A stretch of DNA of 64,000 nt. Source: QYOJ01 sp964642545. Lineage in GTDB: Bacteria; Bacteroidota; Bacteroidia; Bacteroidales; FEN-979. Position numbers and translations under genes: made by a program. The notes beneath the pieces are model-generated. The model saw only the letters and a program-made list of their open reading frames with translations, was not told the DNA's origin and ran no database searches. Shown here piece after piece: positions 51,355 through 58,998 of the stretch; position 1 is the stretch's first letter, and each line of letters starts with the position of its first letter. Location of the stretch: assembly GCA_964642545.1 (NCBI GenBank), contig CAZXQU010000004.1, forward strand, positions 14,162 to 78,161, read 5' to 3'.

Positions 51355-51990
51355 ATGAAAAAAGATTCAAGTAAAACCGGACTCTTTTTCGGATCCTTCA
51401 ACCCAATCCATCTCGGGCACCTGATGATCGCCAGCTACATGATCGAGTTCACCGACATCCAAGATGTGTGGTTTATCATCTCTCCGCACAATCCGCTCAA
51501 GGAGAAATCGACGCTCCTGCCCGATGTCAACAGGTTGTATATGGTCAACGTGGCGGTGGAGGACGAGCCCCGGTTCAAAGCCTCCAACATCGAATTCCAC
51601 CTGCCGCAACCCTCCTATACCATCGATACGCTGACCTATATCCAGGAGAAATACTCCACGCACGAATTTGTCCTGCTTGCCGGTGCCGATATCCTCCCCA
51701 GCTTCCACAAGTGGAAAAACTGGGAGCAGCTCCTTTCCCAGTACAAATTTTACATCTACCCCCGTTGCGAGGAGTCGCGCCACAGGCATGACGACGAGGC
51801 AACTCCTTCAGCCAACCAGGCAAACACTATCTATTCCCACCCCTCCCTGACCTTCATCCCGGCTCCCAGGGTTGAGATCTCCGCCAGCTTCATCCGCAAC
51901 AGCATCCGCGAAGGCAAAGACATGCAATATTTCCTGCCGGCAAAAGTGTGGAAGTATATTGATGAGATGGGATTTTACAGGTTGGGCTAA
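51355..51990 (+). CDS. nadD: Nicotinate-nucleotide adenylyltransferase
   Basis: NadD adenylates nicotinate mononucleotide in NAD synthesis. The 211-residue protein has the nucleotidyl-transferase motif FFGSFNPIHLGHL and the C-terminal ISASFIRNSIREGK, the usual ISSTxIR motif. Residues about 143-165 (ESRHRHDDEATPSANQANTI) are longer and more polar than in most members, possibly a small insertion, but it is not an obvious repeat. The stop codon lies in the loop of a palindrome (51983-51996). Confidence 0.93.
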   Translation: MKKDSSKTGLFFGSFNPIHLGHLMIASYMIEFTDIQDVWFIISPHNPLKEKSTLLPDVNRLYMVNVAVEDEPRFKASNIEFHLPQPSYTIDTLTYIQEKYSTHEFVLLAGADILPSFHKWKNWEQLLSQYKFYIYPRCEESRHRHDDEATPSANQANTIYSHPSLTFIPAPRVEISASFIRNSIREGKDMQYFLPAKVWKYIDEMGFYRLG

Positions 51991-52040
51991 AGCCCATAAT
52001 CTAAGTGATGCCTTTTACCCGTCAGCTAAAGCAGACGGTA
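51983..52040. repeat. Pair of GCTAAAGC-centred hairpins between nadD and gmk
   Basis: TGGGCTAAAGCCCA (51983-51996) holds the nadD stop codon in its loop. CCGTCAGCTAAAGCAGACGG (about 52019-52038) is a second hairpin with the same GCTAAAGC core and one A-A mismatch. The 'TTTTACC' between them and the paired cores suggest a third repeat family or a bidirectional terminator for the convergent nadD and gmk. Confidence 0.65.
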
Positions 52041-52047
52041 ATTCATA

Positions 52048-52089
52048 ATCCAGTATCCAGCATCTAGTATCCAGCATCTAGCATCCACA
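52048..52089. repeat. 7-bp tandem array, word ATCYAGY, overlapping the gmk 3' end
   Basis: ATCCAGT, ATCCAGC, ATCTAGT, ATCCAGC, ATCTAGC, ATCCACA in perfect 7-bp register. The gmk stop codon (minus strand, 52064-52066) and its last residues MLDAGY are encoded by this array. Confidence 0.9.
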
Positions 52090-52639
52090 CCCGCACCAAC
52101 TCCTCCACCTCCTTTGTTGCTCTGGCAAGGTCATCGTTGATCACGATGTTGTCGAACTGCCGGGCGTAGGTCAACTCTTTTTCCGCTTTTGCCAGGCGTT
52201 TACCGAGGCTCTCCTCGTTGTCGGTTCCCCTTTTCCGGAGCCGTTCTTCCAGTATAGTGAGCGATGGGGGCTGGATGTAGATTGCCAGGGCCGACGGACC
52301 GAACCAGATCTTCAGGCTGATGGCTCCCACCACGTCGACGTCGAACAGGGGCACCTTCCCCTCCTGCCTGAGTCGCTCCATCTCCGACTTCAGTGTTCCG
52401 TAATAACTTCCCGGGTAGACCTCCTGCCACTCCACAAATTCATTCCGTTGGATCCTGTTCCTGAATTCATCGACAGTGAGAAAATGGTAATCCACGCCGT
52501 CAACCTCCTTGTCTCGTGGTGGGCGGCAGCAGGCGGAGACGGAGAATCCGAGTTGCGGGAACCGCTCCATCAGGTGGTGGACGATAGTGGATTTTCCGGC
52601 GCCCGAAGGGGCGGAGATGATGATCGCCTTAGGGGTCAT
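52064..52639 (-). CDS. gmk: Guanylate kinase
   Basis: The 191-residue GMP kinase has the P-loop SAPSGAGKSTI, VDGVDYHFLTVDEF, and FDVDVVGAISLK. The C-terminal about six residues (LDAGY) and the stop come from a heptad array, so the tail has probably been replaced rather than evolved. It overlaps yicC by ATGA, so the two are coupled. Confidence 0.94.
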   Translation of the reverse strand: MTPKAIIISAPSGAGKSTIVHHLMERFPQLGFSVSACCRPPRDKEVDGVDYHFLTVDEFRNRIQRNEFVEWQEVYPGSYYGTLKSEMERLRQEGKVPLFDVDVVGAISLKIWFGPSALAIYIQPPSLTILEERLRKRGTDNEESLGKRLAKAEKELTYARQFDNIVINDDLARATKEVEELVRVWMLDAGY

Positions 52640-53517
52640 AAAATATTTAAAAGTTGTTCCTTGATCTTCTCCAGTTCGTCTTTCATCTGCACCACGATTT
52701 GCTGGATGCCAGCGTGAGAGGCTTTGGAACCCAGGGTATTGATCTCACGACCGATCTCCTGGCAAACAAATCCCAGCTTCTTGCCCTGCGACTCACTTCC
52801 TTTCAGTGTATCAAGGAAATAATCGCAATGTTTTCTCAACCTCACTTTCTCTTCCGTGAAGTCCATCTTTTCGAGGTAGTAGATCAGTTCCTGCTCAAAA
52901 CGGTTCGAATCGGCCCGGGCGGCGCCATTGGTTGCCAGAAATTGGTCCAGCGACTTCTGGAGGTTGTTGCGGACCATCTCCTTGCGCTCCCCGTCCAACG
53001 GTTCTACCGAATCGAGCAGTGAGAGGATGGTATCAATACGCTTTACCATGTCGTCGTGAAGCACTTTCCCCTCTGTCTCACGAAACTTTTCTACCGCTGC
53101 CAGGGCTTTTTCCAACTCTGAGCGTATCATTTCCCACTGCGTGGGATCAATCTCTTCGCGATCCGATTGCAAAACATCAGGCATCCGCATCACCATGGGA
53201 AGTAATCCCTCCGGATTCTCTTCCCTGAACTCCCGCTGGAGCTCCTTCAGGGCTTCGAAATACTGATGTGCTAGCGCTTTGTTCAGTTTAAAGCTCGGCG
53301 TATCTCCCGTGGATTCAACTGAAATAAAGAGGTCGATCTTGCCACGCTGGAGCGAAGAGAGGATGTTTCTGATATCCAGCTCCTTCTCGCGAAACCAGGA
53401 GGGGATCTTCACATTCAGGTCAATCCCTTTGCTGTTCAGCGACTTGATCTCAATGGTAATCTGTTTCCCGGGAAGCTCGGCCACCGCTTTGCCATATCCG
53501 GTCATCGATTTGATCAT
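52636..53517 (-). CDS. yicC: YicC/YloC family endoribonuclease
   Basis: From ATG 53517 (MIKSMTGYGKA, the family's conserved N-terminus) the protein has 293 residues. An in-frame TTG lies at 53526, but the MTGYG start is standard. Conserved blocks: IEIKSLNSKGIDLNVKIPSW and FVCQEIGREINTLGSKA. YicC proteins are endoribonucleases that affect small RNA turnover in E. coli. It is coupled to gmk, a common gene pair. A -7 box may lie in the 53518-53570 gap shared with the divergent gene. Confidence 0.9.
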   Translation of the reverse strand: MIKSMTGYGKAVAELPGKQITIEIKSLNSKGIDLNVKIPSWFREKELDIRNILSSLQRGKIDLFISVESTGDTPSFKLNKALAHQYFEALKELQREFREENPEGLLPMVMRMPDVLQSDREEIDPTQWEMIRSELEKALAAVEKFRETEGKVLHDDMVKRIDTILSLLDSVEPLDGERKEMVRNNLQKSLDQFLATNGAARADSNRFEQELIYYLEKMDFTEEKVRLRKHCDYFLDTLKGSESQGKKLGFVCQEIGREINTLGSKASHAGIQQIVVQMKDELEKIKEQLLNIL

Positions 53518-53562
53518 GTCATCCAATTTCGGACAAAGCTACAAAAATTCATTACTTTTTTA

Positions 53563-53570
53563 TACTTTTG
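53563..53570 (+). promoter_or_regulatory. Putative -7 box (TACTTTTG) for the phospholipase D-like gene
   Basis: It matches TAnnTTTG, 41 bases before the ATG at 53611. The divergent yicC gene begins at 53517, so this small gap probably holds both promoters. Confidence 0.4.
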
Positions 53571-53610
53571 GGTAGCCGTTGATTTTGAGAATTTTATCCC
53601 TTCAGCTGTG

Positions 53611-54675
53611 ATGAAATACCTGGTTATTGATGATGCTTTAAAGTTGTACAACCTGATGCTCAATGATATAGAGACGGCGTCATCCTATATCTACCTCGAG
53701 ACCTACAAATTTTCCAACGACCATATGGGAGTCAAGTTCAAGGATGCACTCACCCGGAAAGCCCGGGAGGGGGTTACGGTAAAGGTGCTGATTGACTCCT
53801 GGGGGCGGGGTCCGGTATCCGAATCATTTTTTACCGAACTCATCGAACTGGGCGGGGAGGTGAAGTTTTTCGAGAAGATCAAGATAAGCTCCGACCTCTT
53901 CACCCGCGGACACCGACGCGATCACCGTAAGATTTTGGTCATCGACGACGCGATCTCCTACATCGGCTCGGCCAACATCACCGGATACAATCTCAACTGG
54001 AGGGAGCTGGTGCTTCGGTTCAAAGGGGAGATTACCCCTGTATTCAGGAAAATATTCGAGCAGAATTTTGAAGCATTCAATCCTTACTATATCAAGGATA
54101 AACGCAGTTACAGTCAAACGATGAAGTTCGGGGACTACGAGATCGTCCGCGATGTCCCCTCCATCCCGCTACAGCGCCTCAAGAAAAAGTATACCCAGCT
54201 CATCCGCAGTGCTAAGAGCAGTGTACTGATCGAAACCCCCTACTTCCTGCCCGGCTTTTTGTTGCGAAAAGCCTTGATGGATGCCGGAAAGCGGGGAGTG
54301 AATGTACGGGTGATCATGCCCAGGCATTCCGATGTGCGGATGGTGGACATCCTCCGGAACAAATACTTCGGGATGATGCACAAGAGCAACGTTGAGCTCC
54401 TCTTTTATACGCCGCATAACCTACACGCGAAGCTGATGATCATCGATCAGAAGGTTTTTTCCATCTCATCGGCCAACTTCGATTACAGGAGCTTCCGCTA
54501 TCAGTACGAAATTACCCTGATCGGCTATGAGCCGGAGATACTCAAGCAGCTCGACGCCCATGTGAAAGAGACCCTTCGCCATTCGGAACCATTTGATTAC
54601 CATCGGTGGATGAACAGACCCAAGATCGAAAAGATTTTTGAATACATCCTGCTGCCGTTCAGACACCTTTTCTAG
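53611..54675 (+). CDS. Phospholipase D-like protein (cardiolipin synthase type) without membrane helices
   Basis: The 354-residue protein has two HKD motifs: HRKILVIDD (His105, Lys107, Asp112) followed by GSANITGYNL, and HAKLMIIDQ (His272, Lys274, Asp279) followed by SSANFDYRSF. It lacks the N-terminal helices of ClsA, so it resembles ClsB-type or other soluble PLD enzymes that make or remodel phospholipids. GTG 53608 is a possible alternative start. The stop codon is followed at once by a heptad array. Confidence 0.85.
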   Translation: MKYLVIDDALKLYNLMLNDIETASSYIYLETYKFSNDHMGVKFKDALTRKAREGVTVKVLIDSWGRGPVSESFFTELIELGGEVKFFEKIKISSDLFTRGHRRDHRKILVIDDAISYIGSANITGYNLNWRELVLRFKGEITPVFRKIFEQNFEAFNPYYIKDKRSYSQTMKFGDYEIVRDVPSIPLQRLKKKYTQLIRSAKSSVLIETPYFLPGFLLRKALMDAGKRGVNVRVIMPRHSDVRMVDILRNKYFGMMHKSNVELLFYTPHNLHAKLMIIDQKVFSISSANFDYRSFRYQYEITLIGYEPEILKQLDAHVKETLRHSEPFDYHRWMNRPKIEKIFEYILLPFRHLF

Positions 54676-54761
54676 GGTTTCGGGTTTATAGTTTCGAGTT
54701 TCGGGTTTCCTAATTTCCTAATTTCCTACTTTCCTAATTTCGTCTTGCGTCTCACGTCTCA
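54674..54761. repeat. Compound array of 7- and 8-bp repeats between the PLD and EamA genes
   Basis: Five heptamers (AGGGTTT, CGGGTTT, ATAGTTT, CGAGTTT, CGGGTTT; 54674-54708), four octamers (CCTAATTT, CCTAATTT, CCTACTTT, CCTAATTT; 54709-54740), then two CGTCTCA heptamers (54748-54761). Three different words follow each other. The downstream half is coding for the EamA C-terminus. Confidence 0.88.
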
Positions 54762-55644
54762 CCTCCCTCGTCTTCCCCGTCACCAGGTAGACACCGGCAA
54801 AGATGAGCACAGCTGCCACCACTTTTGGAAGCGTAATGCGCTCCATCCCGATCGATACGGAGGATACCGCAGCGAGGATGGGCTGGAGGTAAGTGTAGTA
54901 GCTGACGGCTGTGGGGGAGAGGATGTTAAGCGAGTAGTTGATCATCAGGTAGACCAGGAAGGTGGTGAGGACGATGATGTAAAAGAGGGCGCTCCAGGCG
55001 TACCAGTCGAAGTTGGCAAATGAGATATCAAGCATCGACCGGGCCGATATCGGGATCACGAAGAGGAAACCGAAGAAGGAGACCCATTTCAGGATGGTTA
55101 CCGTATGGTATTTCACCAGCAGGGGCTTGAGGAGTACCAGATATAATGAGTAGCACGCCATATTGAGCGTTACCAGGATATTTCCCCAGGCCGTTTGTCC
55201 TCCAAACTGCATGTGTCGTCCCCAGAGGATCAGAATCAGGGCGCCCGACATCCCGAGAAGGATGCCGCCGGTTTTACGGATGGTCACCTTCTCGCGGAGG
55301 ATGATGCTGGCCAGGATGAGCACCATGATGGGGTTGGTGACATGGATGATGGAGGCATCAACTGGGGTGGTGAGATTGAGCCCGGCATAAAACAGGGCAA
55401 TATTGAGCGTGAATCCCACGAGGCCACAAAGTGCCAGCATCAGCAGGTCGCGGCGCTCCACCTTCTCGCGGACGAAGAGTCGCTGAAATGCCCAGAAGAG
55501 GATCACGGCTCCCAGAAGCCGGATGAAGACCATCTGCCAGGGAGTGAGGTAGGCAGGCATCATGCTTTTGGCGATGCTGTAATGGAGTCCGAAGATGACC
55601 GCGACCCCAAGCATGGAGAGGTGCGCTTTGACGATCCGCGACAT
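54718..55644 (-). CDS. EamA family transporter (DMT superfamily)
   Basis: From ATG 55644 (MSRIVKAHLSM) the protein has 308 residues with ten hydrophobic segments in two EamA halves, as in drug/metabolite exporters. The upstream part of the open frame (to 55686) lacks typical features. The final residues (REVRRETQDEIRKVGN) are encoded by the adjacent heptad/octad array, so the C-terminal tail is repeat-derived. The substrate is unknown. Confidence 0.88.
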   Translation of the reverse strand: MSRIVKAHLSMLGVAVIFGLHYSIAKSMMPAYLTPWQMVFIRLLGAVILFWAFQRLFVREKVERRDLLMLALCGLVGFTLNIALFYAGLNLTTPVDASIIHVTNPIMVLILASIILREKVTIRKTGGILLGMSGALILILWGRHMQFGGQTAWGNILVTLNMACYSLYLVLLKPLLVKYHTVTILKWVSFFGFLFVIPISARSMLDISFANFDWYAWSALFYIIVLTTFLVYLMINYSLNILSPTAVSYYTYLQPILAAVSSVSIGMERITLPKVVAAVLIFAGVYLVTGKTREVRRETQDEIRKVGN

Positions 55645-55698
55645 GGGCAGAAATTTGGGATAAAAGTAGGGAAATATTGCCCCCAAACCCCAGATTAA

Positions 55699-55786
55699 CC
55701 CCTAAATCCCCTGAAGGGGACTTGCTCCTCCTTTCAGGAGGATATTACTGCGAAGCAGAGTAAGCCCCCTTCAGGGGGTTTGGGGG
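55699..55786. repeat. Full nested palindromic element between EamA and hsp20
   Basis: CCCCTAAATCCCCTGAAGGG, TCCTCCTTTCAGGAGGA hairpin, CTGC-GAA-GCAG hairpin, then CCCCCTTCAGGGGG and TTTGGGGG. Same module order as 45417-45503. An extra half-arm CCCCCAAACCCC lies just before it (55680-55691). It sits between divergent genes, so it is not a shared terminator. Confidence 0.92.
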
Positions 55787-55887
55787 TATACCTGTCATTT
55801 TGACACTACGAGCCTTTTTTTTACGTATCTTGATCCCCGGTATAAAAATTGAACAATCAGGGAAAAAGCAATATATTTATAAAAAAT

Positions 55888-55896
55888 AAGGAGGAC
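55888..55896 (+). promoter_or_regulatory. Strong Shine-Dalgarno sequence of hsp20
   Basis: AAGGAGGAC ends 6-7 bases before the ATG at 55903. Strong SD sequences are unusual in Bacteroidota, where most leaders are A-rich. It fixes the start at 55903 against the open upstream frame. Confidence 0.7.
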
Positions 55897-55902
55897 CACA
55901 TA

Positions 55903-56328
55903 ATGGCAATTATCAGAAGGCATCAGAAGAATCCGCTGGCCGATATCGTGTCAAACTTTTTCGATGCCGATTATGCCGATTTCTTTGGCAAACGTGCCTT
56001 CGATCCCTCAGCAAATATTATTGAAAAAGCGAACGGTTTTGAGCTGGAGATTGCTGCTCCGGGATTGAAAAAAGAGGATTTCAACATCAACCTCGAGAAT
56101 TCAGTTCTCACGATCTCTTCAGAGATTGAAGATGAAAAGCGTGAAGAGGGGAAAGTTTACACGCGCAAGGAGTTTTACTACGGTTCGTTCAGCCGCTCTT
56201 TCACGCTGCCCAAATCTGTCGATGCCGACAAGATCAAAGCCGAATACATTCAAGGCATCCTGAAGGTAGACCTTCCGAAACGCGAAGAGGCTTCACTGGA
56301 AAACAAAAAGGAGATCAAGATCTCCTAA
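55903..56328 (+). CDS. Small heat-shock protein, Hsp20 family
   Basis: From ATG 55903 (MAIIRRHQKNPLAD) the protein has 141 residues, with an alpha-crystallin domain including FELEIAAPGLKKEDFNINLE, FSRSFTLPKSVDADKIKAEY and the GILKVDLPK tail motif. It is an ATP-independent chaperone. The strong SD site suggests high expression. Upstream lie a palindromic element and a weak TTTG/TA-type promoter. Confidence 0.93.
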   Translation: MAIIRRHQKNPLADIVSNFFDADYADFFGKRAFDPSANIIEKANGFELEIAAPGLKKEDFNINLENSVLTISSEIEDEKREEGKVYTRKEFYYGSFSRSFTLPKSVDADKIKAEYIQGILKVDLPKREEASLENKKEIKIS

Positions 56329-56335
56329 GTTGGTA

Positions 56336-57844
56336 CTACCCGCAGTGTAAAAACATGTTCACCAGCTTGATCACCTCTTTTTCGCTTTCGCGGATGTCGC
56401 GGCGAAGGTGCTGGTCGTCGAAGTTCTTTAGCTTGCCAATGATGCCGTCGATGATCTTTTTCGGGAAGACTCCTTTTGCCTGGTAGATGGCGCGTTGTGA
56501 CTGCAGTGCTTCGGCCGATTCCCAGCAGGAGGTGGGGAGGTGCTCCAGCTCGTCGGCTCTGTTTTTGAACTTGTCGTCGAAAATATTGACGTCGACATAG
56601 GTCTTTTCAGCGAATTCCAACGCATTTTTCATCTCCAGCCCATGTCGGGCAGCAACGGCCAGACCGGCGCAGAGGAGATAGACATCGGCCGACCCATCAG
56701 GGCAACGGAATTCCACGGTTTGTTTGTCGCTGAAGCTATAATCACTAACAGCTTCCAGGGGGTTGGCATCGTGCAGCATATTCCCCTGTGATCCGGTCCA
56801 CCCTAATGGAACGCGAACCAGCACTGAGCGGTTTCTGTCGCCCCAGCAGATGTTTGTAGGCGCCTCCTGATGCGGTACCAGCCGAAAATAGGAGGTAGGA
56901 ATGGTATTCCCAAAAGCGGTGAGGGACCGGGCCATGGTGAGGTATCCCGCGATCGCCTTTCGTGCCGGGTCAGAGAGTTTTCCCTTATCAAGCATTATAC
57001 TCTTACCATTCTTCAGCAAACGGGTGTGGACGTGCATCCCGCTACCGGCTTTGCCGGTTGTGATCTTGGGAGCAAAGGTGACTGTAACCCCATACTTGTA
57101 GGCCAAAGAGCGGAGAATCCATTTCGCGATGAGCAACTTTTCGGCGGCATCTTCCAGCCTCACCGGTGTGAACTCAATCTCATTCTGCTCATAAAGCAAT
57201 CCCGATTCGGTAAAGGTACCAACTTCCGAGTGCCCGTATTTGATGAAGCCACCACAGTGTGCAATTGCCTGCATGGCTTCTGTGCGGAGCCCTTCCCACT
57301 TGCAGAAGGGGGAGGATTCGTGATAGCCCCGCTGGTCGGCTGCTTCATACAGCGGGTCTTTTTCGCTGATGACATAATACTCCAGCTCACCCATCACCTC
57401 AAAATCGAAACCGGTTACGGCTTTTAGCGACTGGTGTGCCTTGCGCATGATGTATTCGGGCGAACTCTCAAACGGATTGCCGTCCTTGTCGTAATAGGAA
57501 CAGAGGATGTCGAGCGTGGGAATCTCCGAGAAGGGGTTGACAAACGCCGTGCGGTAACGCGGAATCACATAGAGATCGGACGATCCGGCTTCCACGTAAT
57601 GCGGGAAGAGACTCGACCCGTCAACACGTTCACCTGCGCTGAGGATATTCTCCAGGTGCTCGCGGCTCTTGATGATGAAATTGAGCGTCTTCAGCCGGCC
57701 ATCGGCTCCGGCATACCGGAAGTTTACCATCTGGATTCCATGGGCTTCGATAAAACGAATCAGATCCGCCCGGGTAAAATCGTCGGAAGGTTTGTCGAGG
57801 TATCGAATCAGCGGGTTGGGATTCAGGACTACAGCGTCGTTCAT
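56336..57844 (-). CDS. glnA: Glutamine synthetase (type I)
   Basis: GlnA makes glutamine from glutamate and ammonia. The 502-residue protein shows the N-terminal domain, VMGELEYYV (metal Glu), the glutamate/ATP-site block FAPKITTGKAGSGMHVH and RSVLVRVPLG with active-site arginines. It is a GSI family member of the Bacteroidota kind, slightly longer than the 470-residue E. coli form. No adenylylation motif is evident to me. It is convergent with hsp20 and divergent from the TerC gene. Confidence 0.92.
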   Translation of the reverse strand: MNDAVVLNPNPLIRYLDKPSDDFTRADLIRFIEAHGIQMVNFRYAGADGRLKTLNFIIKSREHLENILSAGERVDGSSLFPHYVEAGSSDLYVIPRYRTAFVNPFSEIPTLDILCSYYDKDGNPFESSPEYIMRKAHQSLKAVTGFDFEVMGELEYYVISEKDPLYEAADQRGYHESSPFCKWEGLRTEAMQAIAHCGGFIKYGHSEVGTFTESGLLYEQNEIEFTPVRLEDAAEKLLIAKWILRSLAYKYGVTVTFAPKITTGKAGSGMHVHTRLLKNGKSIMLDKGKLSDPARKAIAGYLTMARSLTAFGNTIPTSYFRLVPHQEAPTNICWGDRNRSVLVRVPLGWTGSQGNMLHDANPLEAVSDYSFSDKQTVEFRCPDGSADVYLLCAGLAVAARHGLEMKNALEFAEKTYVDVNIFDDKFKNRADELEHLPTSCWESAEALQSQRAIYQAKGVFPKKIIDGIIGKLKNFDDQHLRRDIRESEKEVIKLVNMFLHCG

Positions 57845-57877
57845 AACAGGTGGTTTCTTATCATTTGAGGGGAGTAC

Positions 57878-57885
57878 AAAAGTAA
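57878..57885 (-). promoter_or_regulatory. Putative -7 box (TACTTTTG) for glnA
   Basis: Plus-strand CAAAAGTA; it matches TAnnTTTG on the minus strand, 34 bases before the glnA ATG. The divergent TerC gene starts 24 bases away at 57909. Confidence 0.4.
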
Positions 57886-57908
57886 GAATTTTATATTATT
57901 TTTGAACC

Positions 57909-58988
57909 ATGGCACCATCGTTGAATGAAGTCATCTTCTTCTCCCTCTTTTTGCTCTTCATATTCCTGATGCTGGCACTCGATTTGGGCGTGTTCAGCAA
58001 GAAGGCGCATAAGCCGGGTTTTAGGGAGGCCCTCTTGTGGACAGCTACATGGGTGATGATCTCACTCCTGTTTTATGGATTTCTTTACCATTTCGGGAAC
58101 ATCCTGCACGGATTGGACTCGGCGGATGCCGTAGTAGCAAAGGTCAGCGAATACCGTCATCCCATCAAGCTTTTCGCTGGAATCTCCGATGAGGTGGCCA
58201 TTGGTTTGTACAACCGCAATCTTGCCCTCGAGTACCTTACCGGCTATCTGATCGAGTATTCCCTTTCTGTGGATAATGTGTTTGTGATCATCCTGATCTT
58301 CCTCTCCTTCAATGTGAAGCAGATGTACTACAAGAAGGTCCTCTTCTGGGGAATCCTGGGAGCGGTGGTGATGCGCTTCATCTTCATCTTTGCTGCCAGT
58401 GCGTTATTGCACTATTTTGAATGGCTGTTCGTTGTTTTCGGCGCATTGTTGATTATCCTGGGAGCAAAGATGGGCTACGATTTTATCTTTCACCGGCACA
58501 AAAAGACCATCGACACCGAGCATCACCCGGTCGTTCGGTTTGCCTCCCGCTGGTTCTCCGTGACACGGGAAGATCACGGCGAGAAATTCTGGGTGAGGCA
58601 TCAGGGAAAACTGGTACTCACACCCCTTTTTCTGGTTCTGCTTATCATTGAGTTCACCGATGTGTTGTTTGCCGTTGACTCTGTGCCGGCGGTATTCTCA
58701 GTGACGAAAGATCCTTATATCGTCTTCTTCTCCAATATTTTTGCTATCCTTGGATTGCGCTCCCTCTTTTTTCTGCTGATGGATGTCATGAATCGCTTCG
58801 AAACGCTTAAAGTTGGCCTGGCCGTGCTGCTTGCCTTTGTAGGGGTGAAAATGATCCTGAATCACTTCCAGCTAATGCCTCTTACTACACAACAATCCCT
58901 GCTGATTATCCTTGGCATCCTAGCTGCAAGTATCTTATCATCCATTGTGCTTAACCTGTTCCGAAAAAAAACAAGTAAACCAGATTAA
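57909..58988 (+). CDS. TerC family integral membrane protein
   Basis: The 359-residue protein has about nine helices and the TerC motifs LDLGVFSKKAHKPGFREA, LSVDNVFVIILIF and TDVLFAVDSVPAVF. Members are linked to tellurium resistance and to metal (Mn) export or homeostasis during protein secretion; which applies here is not shown. The start at 57909 has almost no leader. The gene overlaps the likely start of the CheR gene region by spacing of 10 bp only. Confidence 0.9.
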   Translation: MAPSLNEVIFFSLFLLFIFLMLALDLGVFSKKAHKPGFREALLWTATWVMISLLFYGFLYHFGNILHGLDSADAVVAKVSEYRHPIKLFAGISDEVAIGLYNRNLALEYLTGYLIEYSLSVDNVFVIILIFLSFNVKQMYYKKVLFWGILGAVVMRFIFIFAASALLHYFEWLFVVFGALLIILGAKMGYDFIFHRHKKTIDTEHHPVVRFASRWFSVTREDHGEKFWVRHQGKLVLTPLFLVLLIIEFTDVLFAVDSVPAVFSVTKDPYIVFFSNIFAILGLRSLFFLLMDVMNRFETLKVGLAVLLAFVGVKMILNHFQLMPLTTQQSLLIILGILAASILSSIVLNLFRKKTSKPD

Positions 58989-58998
58989 ATCCAACTCC

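Noticed and set aside
55699..55786. Terminator between EamA and hsp20
   Set aside because: The flanking genes are divergent, so no transcript ends here.
57897..57904. -7 box directly before the TerC start
   Set aside because: The sequence is TTATTTTG, not TAnnTTTG, and it would leave no leader at all.
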